Source of the DNA: Aureimonas populi
GTDB taxonomy: Bacteria > Pseudomonadota > Alphaproteobacteria > Rhizobiales > Rhizobiaceae
Reading direction: 5' to 3'
Length of the DNA stretch: 64,000 nt
Assembly: GCF_017815515.1 (NCBI RefSeq)
Contig: NZ_CP072611.1
Span: 1,426,001-1,490,000, forward strand
A model generated the notes under the pieces. It was not told the DNA's origin, made no database searches, and was given only the letters and a program-made list of their open reading frames with translations. Shown one piece after another: positions 1 to 7,795 of this stretch (the stretch's first letter is position 1; the number at the start of each line of letters is the position of its first letter). The translations under genes and the position numbers were made by a program.

Positions 1-717
1 ATCACCAGCCCGGCGATCACCTGGGGCTTCGTCGCCGAGCGCCTCGCGCAAGCCTTCGACGTGCATGTCCTCGACGTGCGCGGGCGCGGCCTCTCCTCCT
101 CCGGGCCGGGGCTCGACTACGGGCTCGACGCGATGGCGGACGATCTCTCAGCCCTGATCGGCGCTCTCGGCCTCTCGGGCGTCACCGTGCTCGGCCATTC
201 CATGGGCGCGCGCATCGCGGTGCGGGCCGCCAGCCGCAACGCCGCCGGCATGGAGCGCCTCGTCCTCGTCGATCCGCCCGTCTCCGGCCCCGGCCGCAGG
301 GCGTATCCCTCCAGACTGCCCTGGTATGTGGATTCCATACGCCTCGCCGAACGGGGCATGGATGCCGAGGCAATGAAGGCCTTCTGCCCCACCTGGAGCG
401 AGGAGCAGCGCGCGCTGCGCGCCGAATGGCTGCACACCTGCCACGAGCCGGCCATCGTCACCGCCTTCGAGGGTTTCCATCGGGACGACATCCACAAGGA
501 CCTGCCGGGCCTGCCCGTGCCCGCCACGCTGATGGTGGCCGGACGCGGCGGCGTGATCGAGCCGGCCGACGAGGCCGAAATCCTCGAACTCAACCCCGAT
601 ATCCGCATCGCCCGTGTGCCCGATGCCGGACACATGATCCCCTGGGACGATTTCGACGGCTTCTTCCTGGCCCTCGACGAGCTTCTGGGCACCTCTTTCG
701 CAAGGGCCGGCGCATGA
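1..717 (+). CDS. nicD: N-formylmaleamate deformylase NicD (5' end outside window)
   Basis: Alpha/beta-hydrolase that would release formate from N-formylmaleamate, giving maleamate, in aerobic nicotinate breakdown. The frame is open from base 1, so the N-terminus (roughly 25-30 residues) lies upstream. The nucleophile elbow GHSMGA puts the catalytic Ser near residue 67 of the visible part. An Asp in LVDPPVSGPG and the C-terminal His in DAGHMIPWDD complete the triad. The segments PPVSGPGR, AFCPTW and AEWLHTC are features I associate with NicD rather than generic hydrolases. Its stop overlaps the next start (ATGA), so it is translationally coupled to nicE. The identity is strengthened by the nicE, nicF and nicX genes that follow directly. 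Confidence 0.88.
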   Translation: MTSPAITWGFVAERLAQAFDVHVLDVRGRGLSSSGPGLDYGLDAMADDLSALIGALGLSGVTVLGHSMGARIAVRAASRNAAGMERLVLVDPPVSGPGRRAYPSRLPWYVDSIRLAERGMDAEAMKAFCPTWSEEQRALRAEWLHTCHEPAIVTAFEGFHRDDIHKDLPGLPVPATLMVAGRGGVIEPADEAEILELNPDIRIARVPDAGHMIPWDDFDGFFLALDELLGTSFARAGA

Positions 718-1469
718 GCACGAAGAGCTTCCGCATCGGCCAGATCGTGCCGAGCTCCAACGTCACGATGGAGACGGAGATTCCGGCGATGCTGGCCGCG
801 CGCCAGCTCATCCGGCCCGAGCGCTTCACCTTCCACTCCGCCCGCATGCGCATGAAGCACGTGACGAAGGACGAGCTGGCGGCGATGGACGCCCAGTCCG
901 ACCGCTGCGCGCTGGAGCTGTCCGACGCGCAGGTGGACGTGCTCGGCTATGCCTGCCTCGTCGCCATCATGGCCATGGGCCACGGCTACCACCGGACGAG
1001 CCAGGCGCGCCTTTCGAAGGTGACGCGCGAGAACGGCGCGCCTGCGCCCGTCGTCACCAGCGCCGGCGCGCTGGTGGAGGGGCTGGAGGTGATGAAGGCC
1101 AGGCGCATCGCCCTCGTCGCCCCCTACATGAAGCCGCTGACGAAGCTCGTGATCGACTATATCGAGGCCGAGGGCGTCGAGGTCGTCACGCACGAGGCGC
1201 TGGAGATCTCCGACAATCTGAAGGTGGCCGCGCACGACCCGGCGAAGCTGCCGGGCATCGTGGCCGGCCTCGACACCTCAGGGGTGGATGCCATCGTGCT
1301 GTCGGCCTGCGTGCAGATGCCCTCGCTGGCCTCCATCGCCAAGGTGGAGGCGCTGACGGGCAAGCCCGTCGTCACCGCCGCCGTGGCCACCACCTACCGG
1401 ATGCTCAGGGAACTCGATCTGGAACCCGTCGTGCCGGGGGCCGGCGCGCTCCTGTCCGGCGCCTATTGA
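714..1469 (+). CDS. nicE: Maleate cis-trans isomerase NicE
   Basis: A 251-residue Asp/Glu racemase-superfamily protein predicted to convert maleate to fumarate, the last step of nicotinate catabolism before the TCA cycle. The N-terminal PSSNVTMETE is the family substrate-binding loop. The two catalytic cysteines are visible at C81 (GYACLVA) and C199 (LSACVQMPS), nearly the same numbering as characterised maleate isomerases. ATG 714 overlaps the stop of nicD and gives the family's usual length. An in-frame opening further upstream lies inside nicD and is not the start. Cytoplasmic. Confidence 0.92.
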   Translation: MSTKSFRIGQIVPSSNVTMETEIPAMLAARQLIRPERFTFHSARMRMKHVTKDELAAMDAQSDRCALELSDAQVDVLGYACLVAIMAMGHGYHRTSQARLSKVTRENGAPAPVVTSAGALVEGLEVMKARRIALVAPYMKPLTKLVIDYIEAEGVEVVTHEALEISDNLKVAAHDPAKLPGIVAGLDTSGVDAIVLSACVQMPSLASIAKVEALTGKPVVTAAVATTYRMLRELDLEPVVPGAGALLSGAY

Positions 1470-1479
1470 GGGGGTGGCC

Positions 1480-2115
1480 ATGAGCGAGAGCGCGAGCGCG
1501 AACTACAAGGGTGTGTGGGGCAGCCGGATCGGCTTCGGCGCCCGCCCCGCCCTTCTCGTGATCGACTTCATGAAGGCTTATGTGACCGAGGGCGCGCCGC
1601 TTTATGCGCCCGGCGTGGTGGAAGCGGTGCGCCACGCCCCGGCGCTCCTGAAGGCGGCGCGCGAGGCCGGCGTTGCGGTGATCCACACCAACATCCTCTA
1701 CCATGCGCCCGGCTGCGCCGATGGCGGGGTGTGGGTGAAGAAGGCCCCCGTCATGAAGGCCATGGTGGCCGGCAACCCGCTGGCCGAGTTCTGCGAAGGC
1801 GTGGAGCCCGCCCCCGGCGAGCCGGTGATCACCAAGCAATATGCCAGCGCCTTCTTCGGCACGAGCCTTGCCCCCATGCTGCACGCGCAAGGGGTGGACA
1901 CCGTGGTGCTGGCCGGCTGCTCCACCAGCGGCTGCATCCGCGCCAGCGCGGTGGACGGGGTGCAGAACGGATTTCGCACCATCGTCGTCCGCGAATGCGT
2001 GGGCGACCGGCACGAGGGCCCGCACGAGGCCAATCTCTTCGACATCGATTCCAAATATGGCGACGTGGTCCCGCTGGCCGAGGCCGTGGCCCATCTCGCG
2101 CGCCTGCCTCGCTGA
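1480..2115 (+). CDS. nicF: Maleamate amidohydrolase NicF (isochorismatase family)
   Basis: A 211-residue cysteine amidohydrolase of the isochorismatase-like family, predicted to hydrolyse maleamate to maleate and ammonia. The catalytic triad can be read as D29 (VIDFMKAY), K119 (VITKQYASAFFGT) and C152 (STSGCIRASA). ATG 1480 follows a GAGGGGGTGG ribosome-binding stretch; a GTG two codons earlier (1474) is the alternative start. It begins 10 bp after nicE, within the same operon. The family also contains isochorismatases and N-carbamoylsarcosine amidases, so the substrate is assigned from the neighbours. Confidence 0.88.
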   Translation: MSESASANYKGVWGSRIGFGARPALLVIDFMKAYVTEGAPLYAPGVVEAVRHAPALLKAAREAGVAVIHTNILYHAPGCADGGVWVKKAPVMKAMVAGNPLAEFCEGVEPAPGEPVITKQYASAFFGTSLAPMLHAQGVDTVVLAGCSTSGCIRASAVDGVQNGFRTIVVRECVGDRHEGPHEANLFDIDSKYGDVVPLAEAVAHLARLPR

Positions 2116-2177
2116 GGGGCGGGCCGACCCATCCGAACGTCGGTGCCGTCAGGCCCCGGCTCGAAAGGAGAACAGGA

Positions 2178-3206
2178 ATGGACCAGTTCAGCTTCACCGA
2201 GATCTGCCTGCACCAGCTCAAGATGTCGGGCGTTCACGAGGGCGAGAAGCTCGTGGTGCTGACCCAGGGCAATGAGCGCCTCGACTATGCCGACGCCTTC
2301 ATGGCCGCCGGCCAGCGCCTCGGCGCGAAGATGTATCACATGCGCCTCCCGGCCCCGCCGCCGGCCGGCGCCTGGGCGGTGGGCCAGACGGGCCTGGCCG
2401 CCATGCCGGAGGCGGTGGAGGCGCTGAAGGCGGCCGACATGCTGATCGACTGCATCTTCCTCCTGTTCTCGCCCGAGCAGATGGCGATCCAGGCGGCCGG
2501 CACGCGCATCCTCACCGCCGTCGAGCCGCCCGAGCTTCTGGCCCGGCTGATGCCGACGAAGGAGCTGCGCGAGCGCGTGGAGGTCGCCGGCGAGATCCTC
2601 GGCAAGGCCAAGGTGATGCGCATCACCTCGCCGCACGGCACGGACGTCGTCTACAAGCTCAACACCTATCCGGCCGTCACCGAATACGCCTGCACCGACG
2701 AGCCCGGCCGCTGGGACCACTGGCCCTCCGGCTTCGTCTTCACCGGGGGCGACGACGACGGCGTCGACGGCACCATCGTCGTGGCGCCGGGCGACATCCT
2801 CCTGCCGCAGAACATGTATGTGCGCGATCCGATCACCTACACGATCGAGAAGGGCTGGATCACCGACATTCGCGGCGGGCTCGATGCCGAGCTGGTCAAG
2901 TCCTACATGGCCGGCTTCAACGATCCGCGCGGCATGGGCATGAGCCATGTCGGCTGGGGCCTGAACCAGAAGGCCAAGTGGCACGGCATGGTGCCCGGCG
3001 AGTTCCCGGGCGGCATGGGCATGGAGCCGCGCTCCTTCTACGGCAACGTGATGTTCTCCACCGGGCCGAACAACGAGCTGGGCGGGCCGAACGACACCGC
3101 CTGCCATCTCGACATTCCCATGCGCGGCTGCTCCCTCTTCCTCGACGACGAGCCCATCGTGCTGAACGGCGACGTGGTGGTGAAGGAGATGCAGCCGGTC
3201 GAATAG
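2178..3206 (+). CDS. nicX: 2,5-dihydroxypyridine 5,6-dioxygenase NicX
   Basis: A 342-residue Fe(II) extradiol-type dioxygenase built on an M29 aminopeptidase-like fold. It cleaves 2,5-dihydroxypyridine with O2 to N-formylmaleamate, the substrate of NicD. The iron ligands fit H257 (GMSHVGWG), H310 and D312 (ACHLDIP). The 53-residue spacing between the first two and the HxD pair equals that reported for Pseudomonas NicX (H265, H318, D320). The start at ATG 2178 has a good AAAGGAG eight bases upstream. It is the last enzyme gene of the nic block and is followed by an 11-bp-stem hairpin. The upper-pathway enzymes (NicAB, NicC) are not in the window. Confidence 0.92.
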   Translation: MDQFSFTEICLHQLKMSGVHEGEKLVVLTQGNERLDYADAFMAAGQRLGAKMYHMRLPAPPPAGAWAVGQTGLAAMPEAVEALKAADMLIDCIFLLFSPEQMAIQAAGTRILTAVEPPELLARLMPTKELRERVEVAGEILGKAKVMRITSPHGTDVVYKLNTYPAVTEYACTDEPGRWDHWPSGFVFTGGDDDGVDGTIVVAPGDILLPQNMYVRDPITYTIEKGWITDIRGGLDAELVKSYMAGFNDPRGMGMSHVGWGLNQKAKWHGMVPGEFPGGMGMEPRSFYGNVMFSTGPNNELGGPNDTACHLDIPMRGCSLFLDDEPIVLNGDVVVKEMQPVE

Positions 3207-3217
3207 GCCGCGCCGCT

Positions 3218-3249
3218 TCTCCCCGCCCGGCGCGGGGAGGGCGGGGAGA
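3218..3249 (+). terminator. Hairpin after nicX
   Basis: Perfect 11-bp inverted repeat (3218-3228 with 3239-3249; arm TCTCCCCGCCC) around a 10-base loop, 12 bases after the nicX stop. There is no T-run, so it may be a 3'-end stabilising or weak termination structure rather than a classical intrinsic terminator. Confidence 0.5.
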
Positions 3250-3377
3250 GGCCGCTTCGTCAGGCCAGGCGACCGGACCGGGGCTCCATGCCCCGGCCCG
3301 AAGGCCCCCGCGTGCCCGTATGCCGGGCCCGGCTGCGGGCATGAAACCTTTGGAAACCGCTCAGGAAAGGGCTGTCG

Positions 3378-4691
3378 GTGAGTTCTCCAGCAACAGTTGA
3401 ACAGGCGATCGGGATCGCCGGCGTCGGCAACTTCCAGAAGAGGCTGTTCGTCATCTTCGGCCTGGTCTGGGCCGCCGATGCCATGCAGGTCCTGGCGATC
3501 GGCTTCTCCGCGCCCTCCATCGCGGCGAGCTTCGGGGTTTCCGTCCCCGCCGCGCTCCAGACGGGCACCTTCTTCTTCCTGGGCATGCTCGTCGGCGCCT
3601 TCGTCTTCGGGCGCCTGGCCGACCGCATCGGGCGTCGTCCGGTGCTCTTCATCGCCATCATCCTCGACGCCATCTTCGGCGTCGCCTCCGCCTTCGCGCC
3701 AGACCTTCAATGGCTCCTCTTCCTGCGCTTCATGACGGGCGTGGGCGTGGGCGGCACGCTGCCGGTGGACTACGCCATGATGGCCGAGTTCCTGCCCTCC
3801 GACCGTCGCGGCCGCTGGCTCGTGCTGCTGGAGGGCTTCTGGGCGGTGGGCACGGTGGCGCTCGCGGTCCTGGCGCTGGTCGCCGGCACCAGCGGGGGCG
3901 AGGCCTGGCGCACCATCTTCTTCGTCACCGGCCTTCCGGCGCTGATCGGCGTGGTCCTGCGCTTCTACGTGCCGGAATCGCCCTTCTACCTCAACAAGCA
4001 GGGGCGCTCGGAGGAGGCGCGCACCGTTCTGCGGCGCGTGGCGCGGGTGAACGGCACGCAGGCCGAGATTCCCCCGCTGGTGGCCGAGACGCCGGAGAAG
4101 AAGTCCATCGCCGCGCTCTTCTCGCCCGACCTGCGCCGCCGCACCATTTTCCTGATGCTGGCCTGGTTCCTGATCTCGATGTCCTATTACGGCATCTTCG
4201 TCTATCTGCCAGTGCAACTGGCGGGGCAGGGCTTCGGCTTCCTGCGGGGCGAGATGTTCCTCGTGATCATCGCGCTGGCCCAGCTTCCCGGCTATGCGCT
4301 GGCCGCCTACGGCGTGGAGAAATGGGGCCGCAAGCCGACGCTGATCGGCTTCCTGCTCCTCTCCGCGGCCGGGTGCCTCGCCTACGGCCTCGGCCAGACG
4401 GCGGGAATCGTGGTGGCGGCCACGCTGCTGATGAGCTTTGCGCTGCTGGGCACGTGGGGCGCGATCTACGCCTTCACCCCGGAGGTCTACCCCACCTCGC
4501 TGCGCGCCAGCGGCATGGGCAGCGCGGGCGCGGTGGCGCGGCTCGGCGGGCTTGCGGCCCCCTCCATCGTGGCACCGCTGATGGCGGCGAGCTTCGGCCT
4601 GTCGCTGATGGCCTTCTCCGGGCTCCTGGCCGTCGCCGCGCTCTTCGTCTTCCTGATCGACGTGGAGACCCGCAACCGCGGCCTTCACTGA
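3378..4691 (+). CDS. MFS transporter, aromatic acid/sugar porter type
   Basis: A 437-residue major facilitator with about 12 predicted membrane helices. The loop 2-3 signature GRLADRIGRRPV is present, and a DRRGRW motif follows helix 4. A second half begins near residue 255 after a soluble central loop with ETPEKKSIAALF. The start is GTG 3378, supported by AGGAAAGGG just upstream. Its position directly after nicX suggests uptake of nicotinate or a hydroxylated derivative, the role given to NicT in Pseudomonas. The sequence alone fits a metabolite:H+ symporter without fixing the substrate. Confidence 0.8.
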   Translation: MSSPATVEQAIGIAGVGNFQKRLFVIFGLVWAADAMQVLAIGFSAPSIAASFGVSVPAALQTGTFFFLGMLVGAFVFGRLADRIGRRPVLFIAIILDAIFGVASAFAPDLQWLLFLRFMTGVGVGGTLPVDYAMMAEFLPSDRRGRWLVLLEGFWAVGTVALAVLALVAGTSGGEAWRTIFFVTGLPALIGVVLRFYVPESPFYLNKQGRSEEARTVLRRVARVNGTQAEIPPLVAETPEKKSIAALFSPDLRRRTIFLMLAWFLISMSYYGIFVYLPVQLAGQGFGFLRGEMFLVIIALAQLPGYALAAYGVEKWGRKPTLIGFLLLSAAGCLAYGLGQTAGIVVAATLLMSFALLGTWGAIYAFTPEVYPTSLRASGMGSAGAVARLGGLAAPSIVAPLMAASFGLSLMAFSGLLAVAALFVFLIDVETRNRGLH

Positions 4692-4707
4692 CGCCTCCCC
4701 GCGAAGC

Positions 4708-4731
4708 GGCCTCCCCCGCGCGGGGGAGGCC
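4708..4731 (+). terminator. 24-bp perfect palindrome between the MFS and tctC genes
   Basis: The half-site GGCCTCCCCCGC (4708-4719) is followed at once by its exact reverse complement, giving a perfect 24-bp dyad with no T-run. It sits 17 bases after the MFS stop and 33 bases before tctC. It could be a transcript-stabilising or attenuating hairpin that separates transporter expression, or an extragenic palindrome. Confidence 0.45.
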
Positions 4732-4764
4732 CGGAATGCTTCCCGAACCGGAAAGGTCGAAACG

Positions 4765-5745
4765 ATGAGACGACGCAGCTTCATGGCCGGCCTACTTCTG
4801 GGCCTTGCCCCCTTCGCTTCCGCGCCCGCGCTCGCCCAGGGCGACTACCCGTCCGAGCCGATCCATATCGTCGTGGTCTGGCCGGCGGGGGGCGGGCACG
4901 ATCTGGTCGGCCGCCTTCTGGGGCAGGAGCTGTCCGCCGGCATGGGCGTGCCCGTGGTGGTGGACAACGTGACCGGGGCGGCGGGCTCCACGGGCCTGCG
5001 GCATCTGGAGAACGCGGCGCCGGACGGCTACACGATCGGCATCATGGGCATGCATGCGGTGACCCAGTCCTTCATGAACGTCAACGCGCCCAAGCTCGAG
5101 GACTTCACCCCGCTCGCCTACATCGCGGACGAGCCGGGCGGGCTCCAGGTCGCCGCTTCCACCGGCATCGAGACGGTGGAGGCCTATGTCGAGGCGGTGC
5201 GCTCCGACCCGTTCGCCACCGTCAACGGCAACGACGCGCCGGGCGGCAACTCCTTCGTCTTCGCCAATGTCATCCGCGAGGCGCTGGGCGTGGAGATGAT
5301 GCAGGTGCCCTATCAGGGCCATGCCGCGACGGTGACGGCGCTGGCCACGGGCGAGATCCAGTCGTCCACGCTGCCCGTCCCGCCGGTTCTGGAGCATGTG
5401 CGCGCGGGCACCGTGCGGATGCTGGCGGTGGCCGCGCCCGAGCGCCATCCGCTCCTGCCGGACGTGCCGACCTTCGCCGAGGCGGGCCACGACATCGCGG
5501 TGAACGACTTCATCATCGTGGCCGCGCCGGACGGCCTGCCCGAGGCGGTGCGCGCGCGCCTGGAAGAGGGGCTGCTGGCGGCCATCGGCTCCGAGGGCTT
5601 CGGCGAGCGGGCGAGCGCCAACGGCCTCGTGCTGCGGCCGGGGGGCGCCGATATGGCCGCCGAGGAACTGGGGCGGCAGGTCGAGACGATCTATCCCCTT
5701 CTCGACTCGCAAGGCCTCGTGGCCGAGCAGCTTCGGCGCGACTGA
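4765..5745 (+). CDS. TctC/Bug-family periplasmic solute-binding protein
   Basis: A 326-residue extracytoplasmic binding protein of the tripartite tricarboxylate transporter (TTT) class. It has a clear Sec signal (MRRRSFMAGLL then ALAQ, cleavage near residue 25). The mature start YPSEPIHIVVVWPAGGGHD is the Bug hallmark, and a second ligand-loop GNDAPGGNSF lies mid-protein. It delivers a small carboxylate, possibly aromatic, to TctAB encoded directly downstream. I recall that one Bordetella Bug protein was reported to bind nicotinate-type ligands, so a pyridine carboxylate is a reasonable guess beside nicDEFX. The sequence does not prove this. Confidence 0.88.
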   Translation: MRRRSFMAGLLLGLAPFASAPALAQGDYPSEPIHIVVVWPAGGGHDLVGRLLGQELSAGMGVPVVVDNVTGAAGSTGLRHLENAAPDGYTIGIMGMHAVTQSFMNVNAPKLEDFTPLAYIADEPGGLQVAASTGIETVEAYVEAVRSDPFATVNGNDAPGGNSFVFANVIREALGVEMMQVPYQGHAATVTALATGEIQSSTLPVPPVLEHVRAGTVRMLAVAAPERHPLLPDVPTFAEAGHDIAVNDFIIVAAPDGLPEAVRARLEEGLLAAIGSEGFGERASANGLVLRPGGADMAAEELGRQVETIYPLLDSQGLVAEQLRRD

Positions 5746-5769
5746 AGCGGAGCCTGCGGGGAAACGGCC

Positions 5770-6282
5770 ATGCACACCTCTCCCAGGGCGCGGCTCGTCG
5801 CCGCCTTCGGCACGGCCGGCATCTTCCTCGGCATCGCCGCGCTCGGCTGGGCGCTGCTCCGGCAGAGCGAGGCCGCTTTCTCGAACTTCGTGATGCCCGG
5901 CGATCCGGGCCCCTTCTTCCTCGCCCGGCTCTGCCTTGCGGCAATCTTCCTCGCGGGCCTCGTCCTGGCGTTGCACGCCGTCCGCCTCCTGCGCCGCGCC
6001 CCGCCGGCCGGGCAGGCCCCGCGCGGAGGGGCCGCGCCGGCCCGCTGGCTCCTTCCCGCCGGCTTCACCCTCTCGCTCCTGGCCATGCCGGCCCTGATGA
6101 CGGGGCTCGGCACCACCCTTGCGGTGTTCCTCTTCTCCTGTCCGTGGATCCTGATCCTGCACGGGCGCGAGGCGCGGCTCGGCCCCCTGGCCGTCGCGGG
6201 GGCGCTCGCGGCCTCCGGCGCGGCGGCGGGCTTCGTCTCGCTGGTCTTCATCCGCCTTCTCAACGTGCCGCTGCCGACATGA
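5770..6282 (+). CDS. tctB: TctB small membrane subunit of TTT transporter
   Basis: A 170-residue protein with four hydrophobic helices (near residues 12-32, 55-72, 95-120 and 140-162), which is the usual TctB topology. It is poorly conserved, as is normal for this subunit, and is recognised mainly by size, helix pattern and its position between tctC and tctA. It ends 7 bases before tctA, so the two are probably co-translated. A basic loop (residues 75-95) separates helices 2 and 3. Confidence 0.82.
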   Translation: MHTSPRARLVAAFGTAGIFLGIAALGWALLRQSEAAFSNFVMPGDPGPFFLARLCLAAIFLAGLVLALHAVRLLRRAPPAGQAPRGGAAPARWLLPAGFTLSLLAMPALMTGLGTTLAVFLFSCPWILILHGREARLGPLAVAGALAASGAAAGFVSLVFIRLLNVPLPT

Positions 6283-6289
6283 GGGCCCC

Positions 6290-7795
6290 ATGACCGACAC
6301 GTTCCTCCCGGTGCTGGCGGGCTTCCTCGCCAATCCGCTGGACCTCGCGCTGCTGGTCGGCGGCACGCTGGTCGGCCTCGTCCTCGGCGCCATTCCCGGC
6401 ATCAGCACCACCATGGCGCTGGCCATCCTGCTGCCGCTCACCTTCGCGATGGAGGCGGACACGGCGATCCTGTTCCTGATGGCCGTGTTCATGTCGAGCG
6501 TCTATGGCGGCTCGGTCTCGGCGATCCTCCTGAAAATCCCCGGCACGCCGGCCTCGATCGTCACGCAGCTCGACGGCTACCCGATGGCGCGGGCGGGCCG
6601 GGCGGGGCAGGCGCTCACCTACGCGCTCGTGGCCTCCACCGTGGGGGCGATCCTCGGCCTTCTGGCGCTCGTCGTCCTCACCCCCGTACTGGCCGACTAC
6701 GCGACCAATTTCCGCAGCCCGGAATTTGCCGCCGTCGCCCTTTTCGGCGTGGCCATGCTCGCCTTCGCCTCCAGCGGCTCGACCCTGGTGGCGGGGGTGA
6801 TCGGCTTCATCGGCATCGTGCTCGGCACCGTCGGCTTCGACCCCTTGACCGACGCGCAGCGCATGACGCTGGACCTGCCGCTCCTCCAGTCCGGGCTGCA
6901 GCTCATCCCCGTGATCATCGGCCTGTTCGGGCTGGCGGAGGTGCTGGACAACCTCCTCGACCATTCCGGCGAGCCGCGCGCGCGGCCGGGCCTGGGGCGC
7001 ATCGCGGTGCCGCTGGGCGACCTCCTGTCGCGCTGGAAGACGATCCTGCGCGGCTCGGCGGTGGGCACCTTCGTAGGCGCCATCCCCGCCACCGGCTCGG
7101 CGGTGGCCGTCTCCATCGCCTATGCGCAGGAGCGGCGCCTTTCGCGCGAGCCGGAGGCGTTCGGCAAGGGCCACCCGGATGGCGTGCTCGCGCCGGAGGC
7201 CGCCAACAGCGCCAGCGTCGGCGGTTCGCTCATCCCGCTGATGGCGCTCGGCGTGCCCGGCGACACGATCACCGCCGTGCTGATGGGCGCGCTCCTGATC
7301 CACGGCCTCGCGCCGGGCCCGCTCCTGTTCCAGAACGATCCGGGCTTCGTCTCCTCCGTCTACGCCTCGGTGCTCCTCTCGCTCGTGGCAACGCTCGTCC
7401 TCGGCTTCGCGCTCATCCGCGCGGCGGTTCTCGTCACGCAGATCCCCGCCCGGCTGATGTATGTGTTCATCGCCGTGTTCTGCCTGATGGGCGCCTTCGC
7501 CATCCGCAACGACATGAACGACGTCTATGTGATGATCGCCTTCGGCCTTGTCGGCCTTCTCTTCCTGCGCCTCGGCCTGCCCACCGCGCCGCTCGCCTTC
7601 GGCCTGATCCTCGGCCCTATCCTGGAGGAGAACCTGCGCCGCTCGCTCATGCTCTCGCGCGGCTCCTGGAGCATCTTCCTGGACCGGCCCATCGCGCTCG
7701 CGCTGGTGCTGGCGAGCCTTGCGATCGTTCTCCTGCCGGCCTTCGGCTGGCTGCGCGCGCGCCTTCGCGACCGGGAAGTGCTTGCGGGACGCTAG
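6290..7795 (+). CDS. tctA: TctA large membrane subunit of TTT transporter
   Basis: A 501-residue TctA permease with about 12 helices. Family signatures are visible: GAIPGISTTMALAILLPLTF near residue 35, YGGSVSAILLKIPGTPAS near residue 75, and a repeat-half signature GAIPATGSAVAVSIAYAQE with LGVPGDTITAVLMGAL near 260-340. It couples import of a carboxylate bound by TctC to an ion gradient. Its TAG stop shares the four bases CTAG with the stop of the convergent FAD oxidoreductase gene, so there is no intergenic space between them. Confidence 0.92.
   Translation: MTDTFLPVLAGFLANPLDLALLVGGTLVGLVLGAIPGISTTMALAILLPLTFAMEADTAILFLMAVFMSSVYGGSVSAILLKIPGTPASIVTQLDGYPMARAGRAGQALTYALVASTVGAILGLLALVVLTPVLADYATNFRSPEFAAVALFGVAMLAFASSGSTLVAGVIGFIGIVLGTVGFDPLTDAQRMTLDLPLLQSGLQLIPVIIGLFGLAEVLDNLLDHSGEPRARPGLGRIAVPLGDLLSRWKTILRGSAVGTFVGAIPATGSAVAVSIAYAQERRLSREPEAFGKGHPDGVLAPEAANSASVGGSLIPLMALGVPGDTITAVLMGALLIHGLAPGPLLFQNDPGFVSSVYASVLLSLVATLVLGFALIRAAVLVTQIPARLMYVFIAVFCLMGAFAIRNDMNDVYVMIAFGLVGLLFLRLGLPTAPLAFGLILGPILEENLRRSLMLSRGSWSIFLDRPIALALVLASLAIVLLPAFGWLRARLRDREVLAGR

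Noticed and set aside
1698..4784. Very long open frame on the minus strand across nicX and the MFS gene
   Set aside because: High GC removes stop codons from the antisense frame. The plus strand here encodes clear enzyme and transporter families, and the antisense product is low-complexity His/Gly/Arg-rich.
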